Shown: piece after piece, positions 1-5,737 of the stretch
Layout of the letters: each line of letters begins with the position of its first letter
Numbering within the stretch: position 1 is the stretch's first letter
Origin: Symbiobacteriaceae bacterium
GTDB lineage: Bacteria; Bacillota_E; Symbiobacteriia; Symbiobacteriales; Symbiobacteriaceae
NCBI GenBank assembly: GCA_027356675.1
Contig: DAHVXO010000258.1
Location: forward strand, 1 to 6,907
Reading direction: 5' to 3'
DNA: 6,907 nt
Notes under the pieces: model-generated
Told to the model about the DNA's origin: nothing
Seen by the model: only the letters and a program-made list of their open reading frames with translations
Databases searched by the model: none
Position numbers and translations under genes: made by a program

Positions 1-395
1 TTGGCGACGCCTTTGCGAACGCACGGGTGCGGGGGTCGGGTGCGCACGACGAGATCGGGTGGAGTGCCGAACAGGGGTACTTCCGCCTGACCAACCGGGC
101 CGGCGGCCTCGAAGGCGGGATGTCCACAGGCATGCCGCTGGTGATTCGAACGGCCTTCAAGCCCATCGCTACGCTCTATAAGCCGCTGGGGACCGTCGCG
201 ATCGATACCCACGCCCCGGGTGGCGCTGATATCGAACGGTCTGATGTTTGTGCCATTCCGGCGGCGGCAGTCATCGCAGAGTGCGTCGTCGCCTTTGAAC
301 TGGCCCGCTTCATGGTGGAAAAGTTTGGCGGGGACTCGCTGGCCGAGATGCTGGCAAATCACAAGGCCTATCTAAAGCGGGTGGCGGAACGATGA
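1..395 (+). CDS. aroC: Chorismate synthase, C-terminal part (5' end outside window)
   Basis: Chorismate synthase removes phosphate from EPSP to make chorismate, the last shikimate-pathway step, and needs reduced FMN. The reading frame begins at base 3 and gives 130 C-terminal residues of a protein usually 360-400 long, so about two thirds lies upstream. Family motifs are clear: GDAFANARVRGSGAHDE at the left edge, then NRAGGLEGGMSTG, FKPIATL and the late signature ERSDVCAIPAAAVIAE. The last motif belongs to the conserved C-terminal substrate/FMN-binding region. The stop TGA (393-395) overlaps the aroK start in an ATGA arrangement, which suggests translational coupling and one operon with aroK and aroB. 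The GTG at base 27 is internal and not a start. The identification is secure; only the truncation by the window limits it. Confidence 0.97.
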   Translation, partial: GDAFANARVRGSGAHDEIGWSAEQGYFRLTNRAGGLEGGMSTGMPLVIRTAFKPIATLYKPLGTVAIDTHAPGGADIERSDVCAIPAAAVIAECVVAFELARFMVEKFGGDSLAEMLANHKAYLKRVAER

Positions 396-907
396 ACATC
401 GTCCTCGTGGGGATGATGGGCTCCGGTAAGACCTCTGTGGGGCAAGCGCTGGCCAAGCTTACGGGTCGGCGCTTTGTCGATACCGATGCCCTATTGGAGG
501 AGCGCACCGGCCGCAGCATCCCCGCGATCTTTGCGGCAGATGGGGAAGCGGTGTTTCGTACGCTGGAGTCTAGCGTAATCACGGAAGTGGTTTCCCTGGG
601 CGATTTGATAATCGCCACCGGCGGCGGGGCCGTGCTGGCGCCCGCCAACCGGGAGGCATTGCGGCGCACCGGCCGGGTCTTTTGGCTGGACGCACCGGCG
701 ACCGAGTTGTACCAGCGGGCCGTTGCGCAGGGGATTGCCGGACGACCGCTGCTGGTGGGGGAGGACCCGCTGGGCCGGCTGACGGCACTCCGGGTGGCTC
801 GGGCCGAGGCCTATGGGCAGGCGGCGCATGACAGGGTAGAGACGGCAGGGCGGTCGCCAGCAGAGGTGGCTGAATTGATCCTGGAGTTATTGAAGGAGAC
901 GACTTGA
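392..907 (+). CDS. aroK: Shikimate kinase
   Basis: Phosphorylates shikimate to shikimate 3-phosphate with ATP in the cytoplasm (step 5 of the pathway). The 171-residue length is typical for the family. Visible motifs: the Walker A loop GMMGSGKT (7-14), the shikimate-binding DTD (30-32) with FR at 55-56, the TGGG motif (76-79) that also contacts shikimate, the lid arginine in GRPLL (R118), and the R137..Y141 adenine-binding region. All expected catalytic residues are present. The ATG overlaps the aroC stop (ATGA). The upstream sequence is only a weak G-rich Shine-Dalgarno, so translation probably depends on coupling to aroC. The aroB start follows the stop directly. The aroK/aroL distinction is not meaningful outside enterobacteria; aroK is used here. 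Confidence 0.97.
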   Translation: MNIVLVGMMGSGKTSVGQALAKLTGRRFVDTDALLEERTGRSIPAIFAADGEAVFRTLESSVITEVVSLGDLIIATGGGAVLAPANREALRRTGRVFWLDAPATELYQRAVAQGIAGRPLLVGEDPLGRLTALRVARAEAYGQAAHDRVETAGRSPAEVAELILELLKETT

Positions 908-2002
908 ATGGCGCAGGTACGGGTGGATCTCGGGGACCGCAGCTATCCGATCATCATCGAATCGGGTCTGATTGAGCGGCTGGGGACGCTGGTCCGGGGC
1001 GTGCTGCCCCAGGTGGACCGGGCTCTGGTCATCAGCGATACTAACGTAGCCCCGCGGTATGGCGCCCAGGCTGTGGCCGCGCTGGAGGCGGCAGGGATAT
1101 CGACGCGCCTGGCGGTCGTTGCGGCGGGGGAGGCGTCCAAGTCGCTGCAGGAGGCGTATCGGCTTTACCCGGCGTGCGTGGAGGCCGGGCTGGAGCGGTC
1201 GTCGGTGATCGTGGCCCTGGGCGGCGGGGTGGTCGGGGACCTGGCTGGCTTCGTCGCCGCCACTTACTTGCGGGGCATTTCGTTTGTGCAGGTACCCACG
1301 ACGTTGCTGGCGCAGGTGGACTCTTCCATCGGTGGCAAAACTGGCGTGGACCTGCCGCAGGGCAAGAACCTGGTCGGCGCTTTTCACCAACCTCGCCTCG
1401 TGGTGTCTGACCTGAACACGCTGACCACGCTCCCGCATCGCGAGATCGCCGCGGGCATGGCGGAGGTCGTAAAGCATGCCGTTATCCGGCGTGCGGATTT
1501 CCTGGACTACCTGGAATCCAACGTGCGGGAGATCCAGGCCGTGCAGCCGGCCGTGGTGGGCCGGGTGGTGGAGTCCAACTGTTTGATCAAGGCCCAGGTG
1601 GTCGCCGCTGATGAGCGGGAGGGCGGAATCCGGGCCATTCTGAATTTCGGCCACACCGTGGGGCATGCTGTGGAGGCGGCCACCGGCTTTACCCAGTGGT
1701 TGCACGGGGAGTGTGTGGCTGTGGGGATGGTGGCCGCCACGGCCATCGCCCGGGAGGCTGGGATCCTGCGGGACCCCCGGCTACCCCAGCGGCTGGAGTC
1801 GCTCCTGCAGCAACTGGGGCTCCCGGTACGGCTGCCGGAGGGGCTCGCTATGGAGAGCCTGGCGCCCCTCATGCAGCGGGACAAGAAGGTGGAGGCCGGG
1901 CGCATCCGCTGGGTGCTTCCAGTCCGGGCCGGGGAGGTCGCGCTGACGCCCGAGGTTCCGCCTGAAGCGGTGGCGCGGGCACTGAACAGCCTGAGGGGGT
2001 AA
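908..2002 (+). CDS. aroB: 3-dehydroquinate synthase
   Basis: Converts DAHP to 3-dehydroquinate using NAD+ and a divalent metal, the second shikimate-pathway step. At 364 residues it is full length. The N-terminal NAD-binding half shows GEASKS (74-79) and ALGGGVVGDLAGF (103-115). The active-site core follows: PTTLLAQVDSSIGGKTG (130-146) and GKNLVGAFHQP (152-162). The expected metal ligands are present: E186 in AGMAEVVKH, H249 in NFGHTVGH and H266 in LHGE, with the usual 17-residue spacing between the two histidines. RDKK (324-327) is also conserved. Bases 893-898 (AAGGAG) form a strong Shine-Dalgarno 9 bases before the ATG, which directly follows the aroK stop. Nothing is odd about this gene. 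In this operon aroC-aroK-aroB are consecutive, as in several other Firmicutes. Confidence 0.98.
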   Translation: MAQVRVDLGDRSYPIIIESGLIERLGTLVRGVLPQVDRALVISDTNVAPRYGAQAVAALEAAGISTRLAVVAAGEASKSLQEAYRLYPACVEAGLERSSVIVALGGGVVGDLAGFVAATYLRGISFVQVPTTLLAQVDSSIGGKTGVDLPQGKNLVGAFHQPRLVVSDLNTLTTLPHREIAAGMAEVVKHAVIRRADFLDYLESNVREIQAVQPAVVGRVVESNCLIKAQVVAADEREGGIRAILNFGHTVGHAVEAATGFTQWLHGECVAVGMVAATAIAREAGILRDPRLPQRLESLLQQLGLPVRLPEGLAMESLAPLMQRDKKVEAGRIRWVLPVRAGEVALTPEVPPEAVARALNSLRG

Positions 2003-2007
2003 CAAGG

Positions 2008-2073
2008 GTGGGCGCGCAGATCGCCGTCGCCATGAGCCGCCCGCCCAAGAAGGCCATCGGATTCGGCGGATAG
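2008..2073 (+). CDS. Possible 21-codon small ORF just after aroB
   Basis: A GTG-started frame encodes 21 residues (about VGAQIAVAMSRPPKKAIGFGG) and ends at TAG 2071-2073. The GAGGGGG at 1993-1999, within the end of aroB, sits 8 bases ahead of the GTG and could serve as its Shine-Dalgarno, so re-initiation after aroB is possible. The peptide has no recognisable domain. Its basic RPPKK patch is followed by a glycine-rich tail. A 6-bp hairpin overlaps its stop. It could equally be chance in G+C-rich DNA, or a decayed gene end. Conservation in related genomes would decide. Confidence 0.22.
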   Translation: MGAQIAVAMSRPPKKAIGFGG

Positions 2074-2080
2074 CCCGCCG
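2064..2080 (+). terminator. Weak hairpin after aroB, possible transcription attenuator
   Basis: CGGCGG (2064-2069) pairs with CCGCCG (2075-2080) around a 5-base loop. The following bases (TTCACCCCTCTCTC) are pyrimidine-rich but contain no real U tract, so this is at best a weak terminator. Readthrough from the aro operon into the next gene is likely. Confidence 0.25.
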
Positions 2081-2144
2081 TTCACCCCTCTCTCGCGGCT
2101 GGAATACCATTGAATCCAGTGGTGCCAGCAGGGAGGGATCCCAC

Positions 2145-2633
2145 ATGTATACGGATGGGGAGAGCATTACATACCGGACCGACCGGGCGCAGCGGGGCGG
2201 CATGCGACGCTATACCGGGAGCTCCGCCCGCTACGATGAGTCGGCGCAGTCGCCGGCGTACGGACTTGAGCCGACGTCCGTCTCCACCCAGACCGGCCCG
2301 TCCCGGCGCATAGACCCGGCGGCTGAATTGAGCGAAGGCTTGGGCAAGCTGCGGTCCATGGCTGACCGATTGGAGCAGGGGCTGCAGCGGTTGGAGGGGG
2401 TGGTGGGCGACCTGATGGCCAGGGCGGGCGCCCCGCCGGAGACCCGCTCAGTGGTCCAGCAGGAAGAGGCGCCGGTGGTGCAGGTGCTCCGGAACGGGGC
2501 GGTGCCTGAGCGGGGGCCAGAACAGGTTGCAGAGGTCGCTCGGCCCTTGCCGGAAGTCAAGGTGTCGATGTTCACAGGCGGCGAAGCGATGGCGATCCTG
2601 GGGCAGGTCCGGGTGTTACGGGCAGAGGAATGA
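2145..2633 (+). CDS. Hypothetical 162-residue protein with central coiled coil
   Basis: I do not recognise this family. The ATG at 2145 has a good Shine-Dalgarno (GGGAGGGA, 2131-2138), followed at once by an open frame with normal codon use, so it is probably a real gene. The N-terminal 55 residues are polar and rich in Arg, Tyr, Ser and Gly, and look disordered. Residues about 58-93 show heptad spacing of Leu/Met/Val (ELSEGLGKLRSMADRLEQ and onward) and should form a coiled coil. Residues 95-135 are Pro/Glu-rich, and the C-terminus (137-160) is a short hydrophobic, possibly folded segment (VKVSMFTGGEAMAILG). There is no signal peptide or membrane span. It follows aroB in the same direction and ends at its own terminator. 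A weak promoter match (TTCACC 2081-2086, 18 bases, TACCAT 2105-2110) could drive it independently. An oligomeric scaffold role is only a guess. Confidence 0.75.
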   Translation: MYTDGESITYRTDRAQRGGMRRYTGSSARYDESAQSPAYGLEPTSVSTQTGPSRRIDPAAELSEGLGKLRSMADRLEQGLQRLEGVVGDLMARAGAPPETRSVVQQEEAPVVQVLRNGAVPERGPEQVAEVARPLPEVKVSMFTGGEAMAILGQVRVLRAEE

Positions 2634-2634
2634 C

Positions 2635-2664
2635 GAGAGGGTGCCATATCCGGCGCCCTTTCTT
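2635..2664 (+). terminator. Intrinsic terminator after the 162-residue gene
   Basis: An 11-bp stem is formed by GAGAGGGTGCC (2635-2645) and GGCGCCCTTTC (2652-2662), with two G-U wobbles and a 6-base loop (ATATCC). The T-rich run TTTCTTCT covers the end of the stem and the bases after it. It begins two bases after the stop codon and separates the aro-side transcription unit from the padR unit. Confidence 0.8.
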
Positions 2665-2673
2665 CTCCGTCAT

Positions 2674-2692
2674 ATAGTCTAGAATTGACTAT
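2674..2692. promoter_or_regulatory. Operator-like dyad upstream of padR
   Basis: ATAGTC (2674-2679) and GACTAT (2687-2692) are perfect 6-bp inverted repeats with a 7-base spacer. Further GACT elements occur at 2697-2700, one helical turn after 2687-2690. A -10-like TAGAAT (2680-2685) lies within the dyad and a -35-like TTGACT (2685-2690) overlaps its right arm. PadR proteins commonly bind such dyads over their own promoters, so negative autoregulation and control of the downstream transporter is the natural inference. The exact motif does not match a published PadR site I can name. Confidence 0.55.
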
Positions 2693-2712
2693 TCAAGACT
2701 GAACACTACAAG
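2680..2712 (+). promoter_or_regulatory. Candidate promoter for padR and the efflux genes
   Basis: Two readings are possible. TTGACT (2685-2690), a 16-base spacer and TACAAG (2707-2712) make a sigma-A-like pair, but the start point would then fall at about 2719, on the Shine-Dalgarno. Alternatively TAGAAT (2680-2685) is the -10, with a poor T-rich -35 near 2659, giving a leader of about 39 bases. Both place the dyad over the promoter. The choice cannot be made from sequence alone. Confidence 0.4.
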
Positions 2713-2730
2713 ACACCTGGAGGGATCGGC

Positions 2731-3267
2731 GTGGATCAGAATCATCTTCTCCTGCTGGGCCTCCTCAAGGCTCAGGAGAGCCATGGGTACCAGTTGATGG
2801 ACTTCGTGGAGCGAAACCTTGCCCGCATCACATCGCTGAAGAAGGCCACAGCGTATTACGAGCTGAGGCGCCTGGAGCAGCAGGGCCTGGTCAGCGTCCG
2901 GAAGGAGCAGGAGGGTGGGCGGCCCCCGCGCCAGGTCTTCGCCCTGACTGCCGCCGGTGAAGCCGCGTTCCTGGACCTGCTGCGGGAGAGCCTCCAAATG
3001 GCTGAGACTCCCACATGCAGTTCTGATATCGGGCTCATGTTTATGAACCACCTGAGCCCGGATGAGGTCCATACCCTGCTCCGGCGCAAGTTGGAGGGCC
3101 TGAGGTTGTCGTTGGCGCTGTATCGGGCCACACCGGAGCACGCGCATGGGTCCGCGGTCAACGCGGCCACCGCGCACGTGGCAGCCCGCCTGGAGACGGA
3201 GATTGCCGGGTTCGAGTCCCTGCTCCAGCAACTGGCCGCCACCGGGACTTCCGAGGCCGAGAGGTGA
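2731..3267 (+). CDS. PadR-family transcriptional regulator
   Basis: A 178-residue winged-helix repressor. The N-terminal PadR domain (about 5-80) shows the signature LLLLGLL..QESHGYQLM (7-23), the recognition-helix region ATAYYELRRLEQQGL (39-53) and the wing GRPPRQVFALT (63-73). The C-terminal part (about 108-172) is helical with Leu/Arg-rich heptads, fitting the dimerisation arm of longer PadR proteins. The start is GTG at 2731, with GGAGGG (2719-2724) 6 bases upstream; no better start exists. PadR proteins often repress a neighbouring multidrug exporter and respond to small hydrophobic or phenolic ligands. Here the next gene is an MFS exporter 66 bases downstream with no clear terminator between, so co-transcription and control of that pump are inferred. 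The ligand cannot be predicted. The dyad at 2674-2692 is its likely operator. Confidence 0.92.
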   Translation: MDQNHLLLLGLLKAQESHGYQLMDFVERNLARITSLKKATAYYELRRLEQQGLVSVRKEQEGGRPPRQVFALTAAGEAAFLDLLRESLQMAETPTCSSDIGLMFMNHLSPDEVHTLLRRKLEGLRLSLALYRATPEHAHGSAVNAATAHVAARLETEIAGFESLLQQLAATGTSEAER

Positions 3268-3333
3268 TCTGAAGCAGACTTCACACGGGCCGACCTCGTC
3301 ACCAGCGAATCAGAAAAGGTAGGATGAAAGCTA

Positions 3334-4563
3334 ATGGAAGGCGCCAGTGCTCCAATCACCCTGCCCCCCGCCCAGCGTAAGCGTGCGATGGGCCTACTAT
3401 TCGGGGTCCTGCTCCTGATCATGATCGGGTTCTCCGTGCTCTTCCCGGTGGAGCCTTACTACGTGCGTAAGTTCGGCGCAGACGCCAGTACAATGGGCTG
3501 GATTGTCGGCATCTATTCGATGATGCAGTTCATTTTCGCACCGGTGTGGGGCCGGATTTCAGACAGGGTCGGCCGCAAGCCGGTACTCATGGTGGGCCTC
3601 CTGGGGTACGTCATCGGCCAGACGCTCTTTGGACTGGCGGGCAGCCTATGGATGCTCTTCGCCGCCCGGACCATCGCCGGCATTCTCTCGGCGGCGGCGC
3701 TGCCGACGGCGATGGCCTATATCGCCGATATCACGCCGCCCGCGGAGCGGGCCAAGGGAATGGGGCTGCTGGGCGCCGCTTTCGGGCTGGGCGTCATCAT
3801 CGGTCCGGGCATCGGGGGCGCTCTGGGTGGAATCTCCCTCGCTTTGCCGTTTTTCCTCAGCGCTGGGATCGCTGCGCTGGCTCTGGTGGGTGTATATTCG
3901 CTCTTGCCTGAGTCGCTGGCACCGTCGGCCCGGATAGGAAAGCACGAGCAAAGGTCTCGTTGGAGCGCTTTCACCTGGGACATCGCTGCACTCTATGGCG
4001 TGACCCTGGCGCTATCTTTGGGTATGACCGGCATTGAAGTCACCTTCGGATTCTTTGCTGCTGACCGGTTGGGGCTCCAGCCCAGTGGGACTGGCTGGAT
4101 TTTTGTGGCGATGGGTGTGGTCGCTTCGATCGTCCAGGGATATATGGTCGGCAAGCTGCAGCCTAAGCTGGGTGAGAGTCGCATGATGCTCTATGGTCTG
4201 AGTATCGCGGTACTCGGGTTCGCCGGCGTGGCAATCAGCCACTCTGCAGTGGCAGCAACGGTGGCCATCTGTGTGTTGGCGATGGGTAGCGGGCTGTCAC
4301 GGCCCAGCAATTCGGCGTTGATCTCGCGCCGGGCCCCGGGTGGGCAGGGCTTGGCCATCGGCTTGATGGACTCCTTCGACTCGCTGGGCCGAATCCTCGG
4401 TCCGCTGGTGGGTGGCTACCTGTACAAAGTGGGCGTGACGATGCCCTACATCAGCGGGGCCGTGCTGTACGGCATCGCCCTGGTACTCTCGACCACCTGG
4501 GCCCTTTCCGTTGGGTTACTCGGGCGCCGCGCCGCCATAGGCGACAGCGGCTCCGCAGGGTAA
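3334..4563 (+). CDS. MFS transporter, DHA1-type drug:proton antiporter
   Basis: A 409-residue, 12-helix inner-membrane transporter of the major facilitator superfamily. Motif A is seen in the loop between helices 2 and 3 (GRISDRVGRKP, 73-83). Motif C, diagnostic for drug exporters, lies in helix 5 (GLGVIIGPGIGG, 151-162). A hydrophilic central loop (about 193-212, with KHEQRSR) separates the two six-helix halves, and a second-half motif A-like stretch is degenerate. Length and motifs fit the DHA1 family, which includes TetA-like and MdtG/YitG-like exporters; the substrate is not predictable. The ATG at 3334 follows an AAAGGTAGGA Shine-Dalgarno region (3315-3324). An out-of-frame ATG at 3324 is not used for this protein. 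It sits downstream of padR and is probably regulated by it. Export of a toxic compound is the most likely role. Confidence 0.93.
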   Translation: MEGASAPITLPPAQRKRAMGLLFGVLLLIMIGFSVLFPVEPYYVRKFGADASTMGWIVGIYSMMQFIFAPVWGRISDRVGRKPVLMVGLLGYVIGQTLFGLAGSLWMLFAARTIAGILSAAALPTAMAYIADITPPAERAKGMGLLGAAFGLGVIIGPGIGGALGGISLALPFFLSAGIAALALVGVYSLLPESLAPSARIGKHEQRSRWSAFTWDIAALYGVTLALSLGMTGIEVTFGFFAADRLGLQPSGTGWIFVAMGVVASIVQGYMVGKLQPKLGESRMMLYGLSIAVLGFAGVAISHSAVAATVAICVLAMGSGLSRPSNSALISRRAPGGQGLAIGLMDSFDSLGRILGPLVGGYLYKVGVTMPYISGAVLYGIALVLSTTWALSVGLLGRRAAIGDSGSAG

Positions 4564-4609
4564 GCAGTACCCATTTCGCGAACGCTTCGATTAGGGGGAT
4601 GCAAAGATC

Positions 4610-4981
4610 ATGTTGGTTATGATTCATAGCATTTGGCGGTGGGTAGTGCTGGTGATGGCCATACTGGCTATCGTTGGGGTCACGTCGGTACGGAGCAGTA
4701 AGCCGGCCAGGTGGGCCGTGGTTTCCGGCCTCTTGTACACAGTGGCCCTCGACATTCAGGTCCTGATTGGGCTGACGCTGTGGCTGAGCAAGAGCGCCTG
4801 GTCCGCCAACCCGTTCATCGCCTTCATCCATCCGCTGACCATGCTGGTGGGACTGGGCGTCGCCCACATGGCCCGGGGACGGTCGAAGAAGGGGGCAGCC
4901 ACAGGCACTGTAATCGGCCTCTACGTGGCGAGCCTGGCGATCCTGGCTCTGGCGATTCCGACGTATTCCTGGAAGTTCTAA
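4610..4981 (+). CDS. Small four-helix membrane protein, function unknown
   Basis: A 123-residue integral membrane protein with four predicted helices (about 5-25, 36-57, 66-88 and 99-117). I recall similar short proteins starting HSxWRW and containing a helix-borne D.Q and HPLTM, but cannot attach a proven function. Histidines H6, H74 and H86 lie in or at the ends of helices, and D48 and Q50 lie inside helix 2. Such residues in four-helix proteins can bind haem or quinone, but no CXXCH or clear b-type pair proves this. The AGGGGG at 4593-4598 is a Shine-Dalgarno 11 bases before the ATG; an in-frame ATG at 4619 (residue 4) is possible. It begins 46 bases after the MFS gene with no terminator between, so it is probably the last gene of the padR unit. 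A link to efflux or redox stress is inference. Confidence 0.8.
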   Translation: MLVMIHSIWRWVVLVMAILAIVGVTSVRSSKPARWAVVSGLLYTVALDIQVLIGLTLWLSKSAWSANPFIAFIHPLTMLVGLGVAHMARGRSKKGAATGTVIGLYVASLAILALAIPTYSWKF

Positions 4982-5001
4982 GCTAAACGGTTCGGTTCCT
5001 G

Positions 5002-5032
5002 GACCCGCTCCCGGCTTACCCGGGGGTGGGTC
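5002..5032 (+). terminator. Strong G+C hairpin ending the padR-MFS unit
   Basis: A 13-bp stem joins GACCCGCTCCCGG (5002-5014) and CCGGGGGTGGGTC (5020-5032), with two G-U wobbles and a 5-base loop. No U tract follows (TGTGCGCG), so it is an atypical intrinsic terminator or a 3'-end stabilising stem. Its place 20 bases after the last plus-strand gene supports a 3'-end role. Confidence 0.6.
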
Positions 5033-5040
5033 TGTGCGCG

Positions 5041-5076
5041 TACAACAGAAAGGGGACGCCGCTCAGGGCGCCCCCT
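5041..5076 (-). terminator. Intrinsic terminator of the minus-strand sporulation unit
   Basis: Read on the minus strand, GGGGGCGCC (5075-5067), a 6-base loop CTGAGC and GGCGTCCCC (5060-5052) form a 9-bp stem with one G-U wobble, extended by an A-T pair. TTTCTGTTGT follows (5051-5042). It starts 8 bases after the DUF3794 gene stop and faces the plus-strand hairpin at 5002-5032, so the two converging units each have a 3' stem. Confidence 0.8.
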
Positions 5077-5083
5077 CAAGTAC

Positions 5084-5656
5084 TTACGGGTCTACCACCA
5101 TTTCCCCAGAGATGTCGAGGCCCTGCTCCTCAACCACGGGGGTCTCGAGCTTGCACTCTAGCTTCGGCGGCGTCACATCGGTGGCGCTGACCTTGAGGTG
5201 CTTCTTGCGCGTCACCTTGGCCAGGACCTTAATGACGACCTTTTCGAGCAACTTGTTGAAGGTGCCGTCGCTGTTCTTGTCGATCAACTTATCGAACTCG
5301 CCCGCGACGATGGCATCGATGACCTCGCAATCATCGCCATCCTCGGCGCCAACGACGTCGACGAAAAGGTGGAAGGGGATCTCCACCGTGCAGTGGCGGA
5401 CGTCGCCGCAGACCCGCTTGAGGTCGTGGTGGCAATCCCGCTCTTTGAGCGTCTTGTACGTGATATTCTTAATCAGCCGTCCGTTGATGATGACCTTGTC
5501 GCAGGCTGCGGCACAGTCATCGATCTCAATGAGTTTGTGGATTTCGTCGATTTTGAAGGCCGGCGGAGTGAGGGGAATCTCCGTGACGACCAGGACCTGT
5601 GCGCTGTTCTGATTGACGACGACAGGTACCTGAATGACAAACTTGCAATCTTGCAA
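5084..5656 (-). CDS. DUF3794 (SPOCS-like) domain protein, probable spore-associated
   Basis: A 190-residue protein without signal peptide or membrane span. The segment from about 33 to 115 (FKIDEIHKL..., DKVIINGRLIKNITYKT, then VEIPFHLFVDVVG) is the pattern I associate with DUF3794/SPOCS domains, found in clostridial sporulation proteins such as SipL and in exosporium proteins. Eight cysteines (C4, C48, C52, C75, C83, C89, C110, C168) are many for a cytosolic protein of this size and would suit disulfide cross-linking in a spore layer. The start is TTG at 5656, with a very strong AAAGGAGG (5674-5667 on the minus strand) 10 bases upstream; no ATG or GTG alternative lies nearby. A hairpin covers part of that site. 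It follows spoVAE by 81 bases on the same strand and ends at a terminator. Asp, Lys and Val content is higher than in its neighbours. Exact spore location is inferred. Confidence 0.85.
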   Translation of the reverse strand: MQDCKFVIQVPVVVNQNSAQVLVVTEIPLTPPAFKIDEIHKLIEIDDCAAACDKVIINGRLIKNITYKTLKERDCHHDLKRVCGDVRHCTVEIPFHLFVDVVGAEDGDDCEVIDAIVAGEFDKLIDKNSDGTFNKLLEKVVIKVLAKVTRKKHLKVSATDVTPPKLECKLETPVVEEQGLDISGEMVVDP

Positions 5657-5670
5657 GGTTACGTAACCTC
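5655..5670 (-). promoter_or_regulatory. Hairpin over ribosome binding site and TTG start
   Basis: On the minus strand, GAGGTT (5670-5665), the loop ACGT and AACCTT (5660-5655) can pair as 5 Watson-Crick pairs plus one G-U. The stem includes three G/A bases of the GGAGG ribosome binding site and the first two bases of the TTG start. It could dampen translation of the DUF3794 gene. It is short, so the effect is uncertain. Confidence 0.45.
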
Positions 5671-5728
5671 CTTTGCGTGCCGGTACATAACCAGCGTATT
5701 CACGCCCGCCGGTAGGAGTTACATAACC
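5657..5728. repeat. Three copies of a GGTTAYGTAAC-like motif
   Basis: The spoVAE-DUF3794 intergenic region contains GGTTACGTAACC (5657-5668, a perfect 12-bp palindrome), GGTACATAACC (5682-5692) and GTTACATAACC (5718-5728). On the minus strand they read GGTTACGTAACC, GGTTATGTACC and GGTTATGTAAC. End-to-end steps are 24 and 36 bases. They look like repeated binding sites for a dimeric regulator or a local duplication. No known regulator consensus was recognised. Confidence 0.5.
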
Positions 5729-5737
5729 CTGCCCGTC

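Noticed and set aside
887..1705. Long minus-strand open frame (272 codons) opposite aroB
   Set aside because: aroB is certain on the plus strand. The antisense product is His/Arg/Gln-rich with no family features, typical of a G+C-rich shadow frame.
2135..2142. GGGATCCC palindrome overlapping the ribosome binding site of the 162-residue gene
   Set aside because: A self-complementary 8-mer without loop cannot fold back stably; probably chance.
1507..2203. Minus-strand open frames over the end of aroB and the following gap
   Set aside because: They are Ser/Arg/Pro-rich, lack a convincing ribosome binding site and overlap a secure gene.
3270..3283. TGAAG-CTTCA small inverted repeat between padR and the MFS gene
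   Set aside because: Five base pairs with a 4-base loop and no T tail. It is too weak to call a terminator or operator.
4575..4582. TTCGCGAA-like palindrome between the MFS gene and the small membrane protein
   Set aside because: An 8-base palindrome is expected by chance, and no other signal surrounds it.
5034..5612. Plus-strand 192-codon frame opposite the DUF3794 gene
   Set aside because: Ser/Thr-rich antisense translation with no motif. It starts inside the convergent terminator region.
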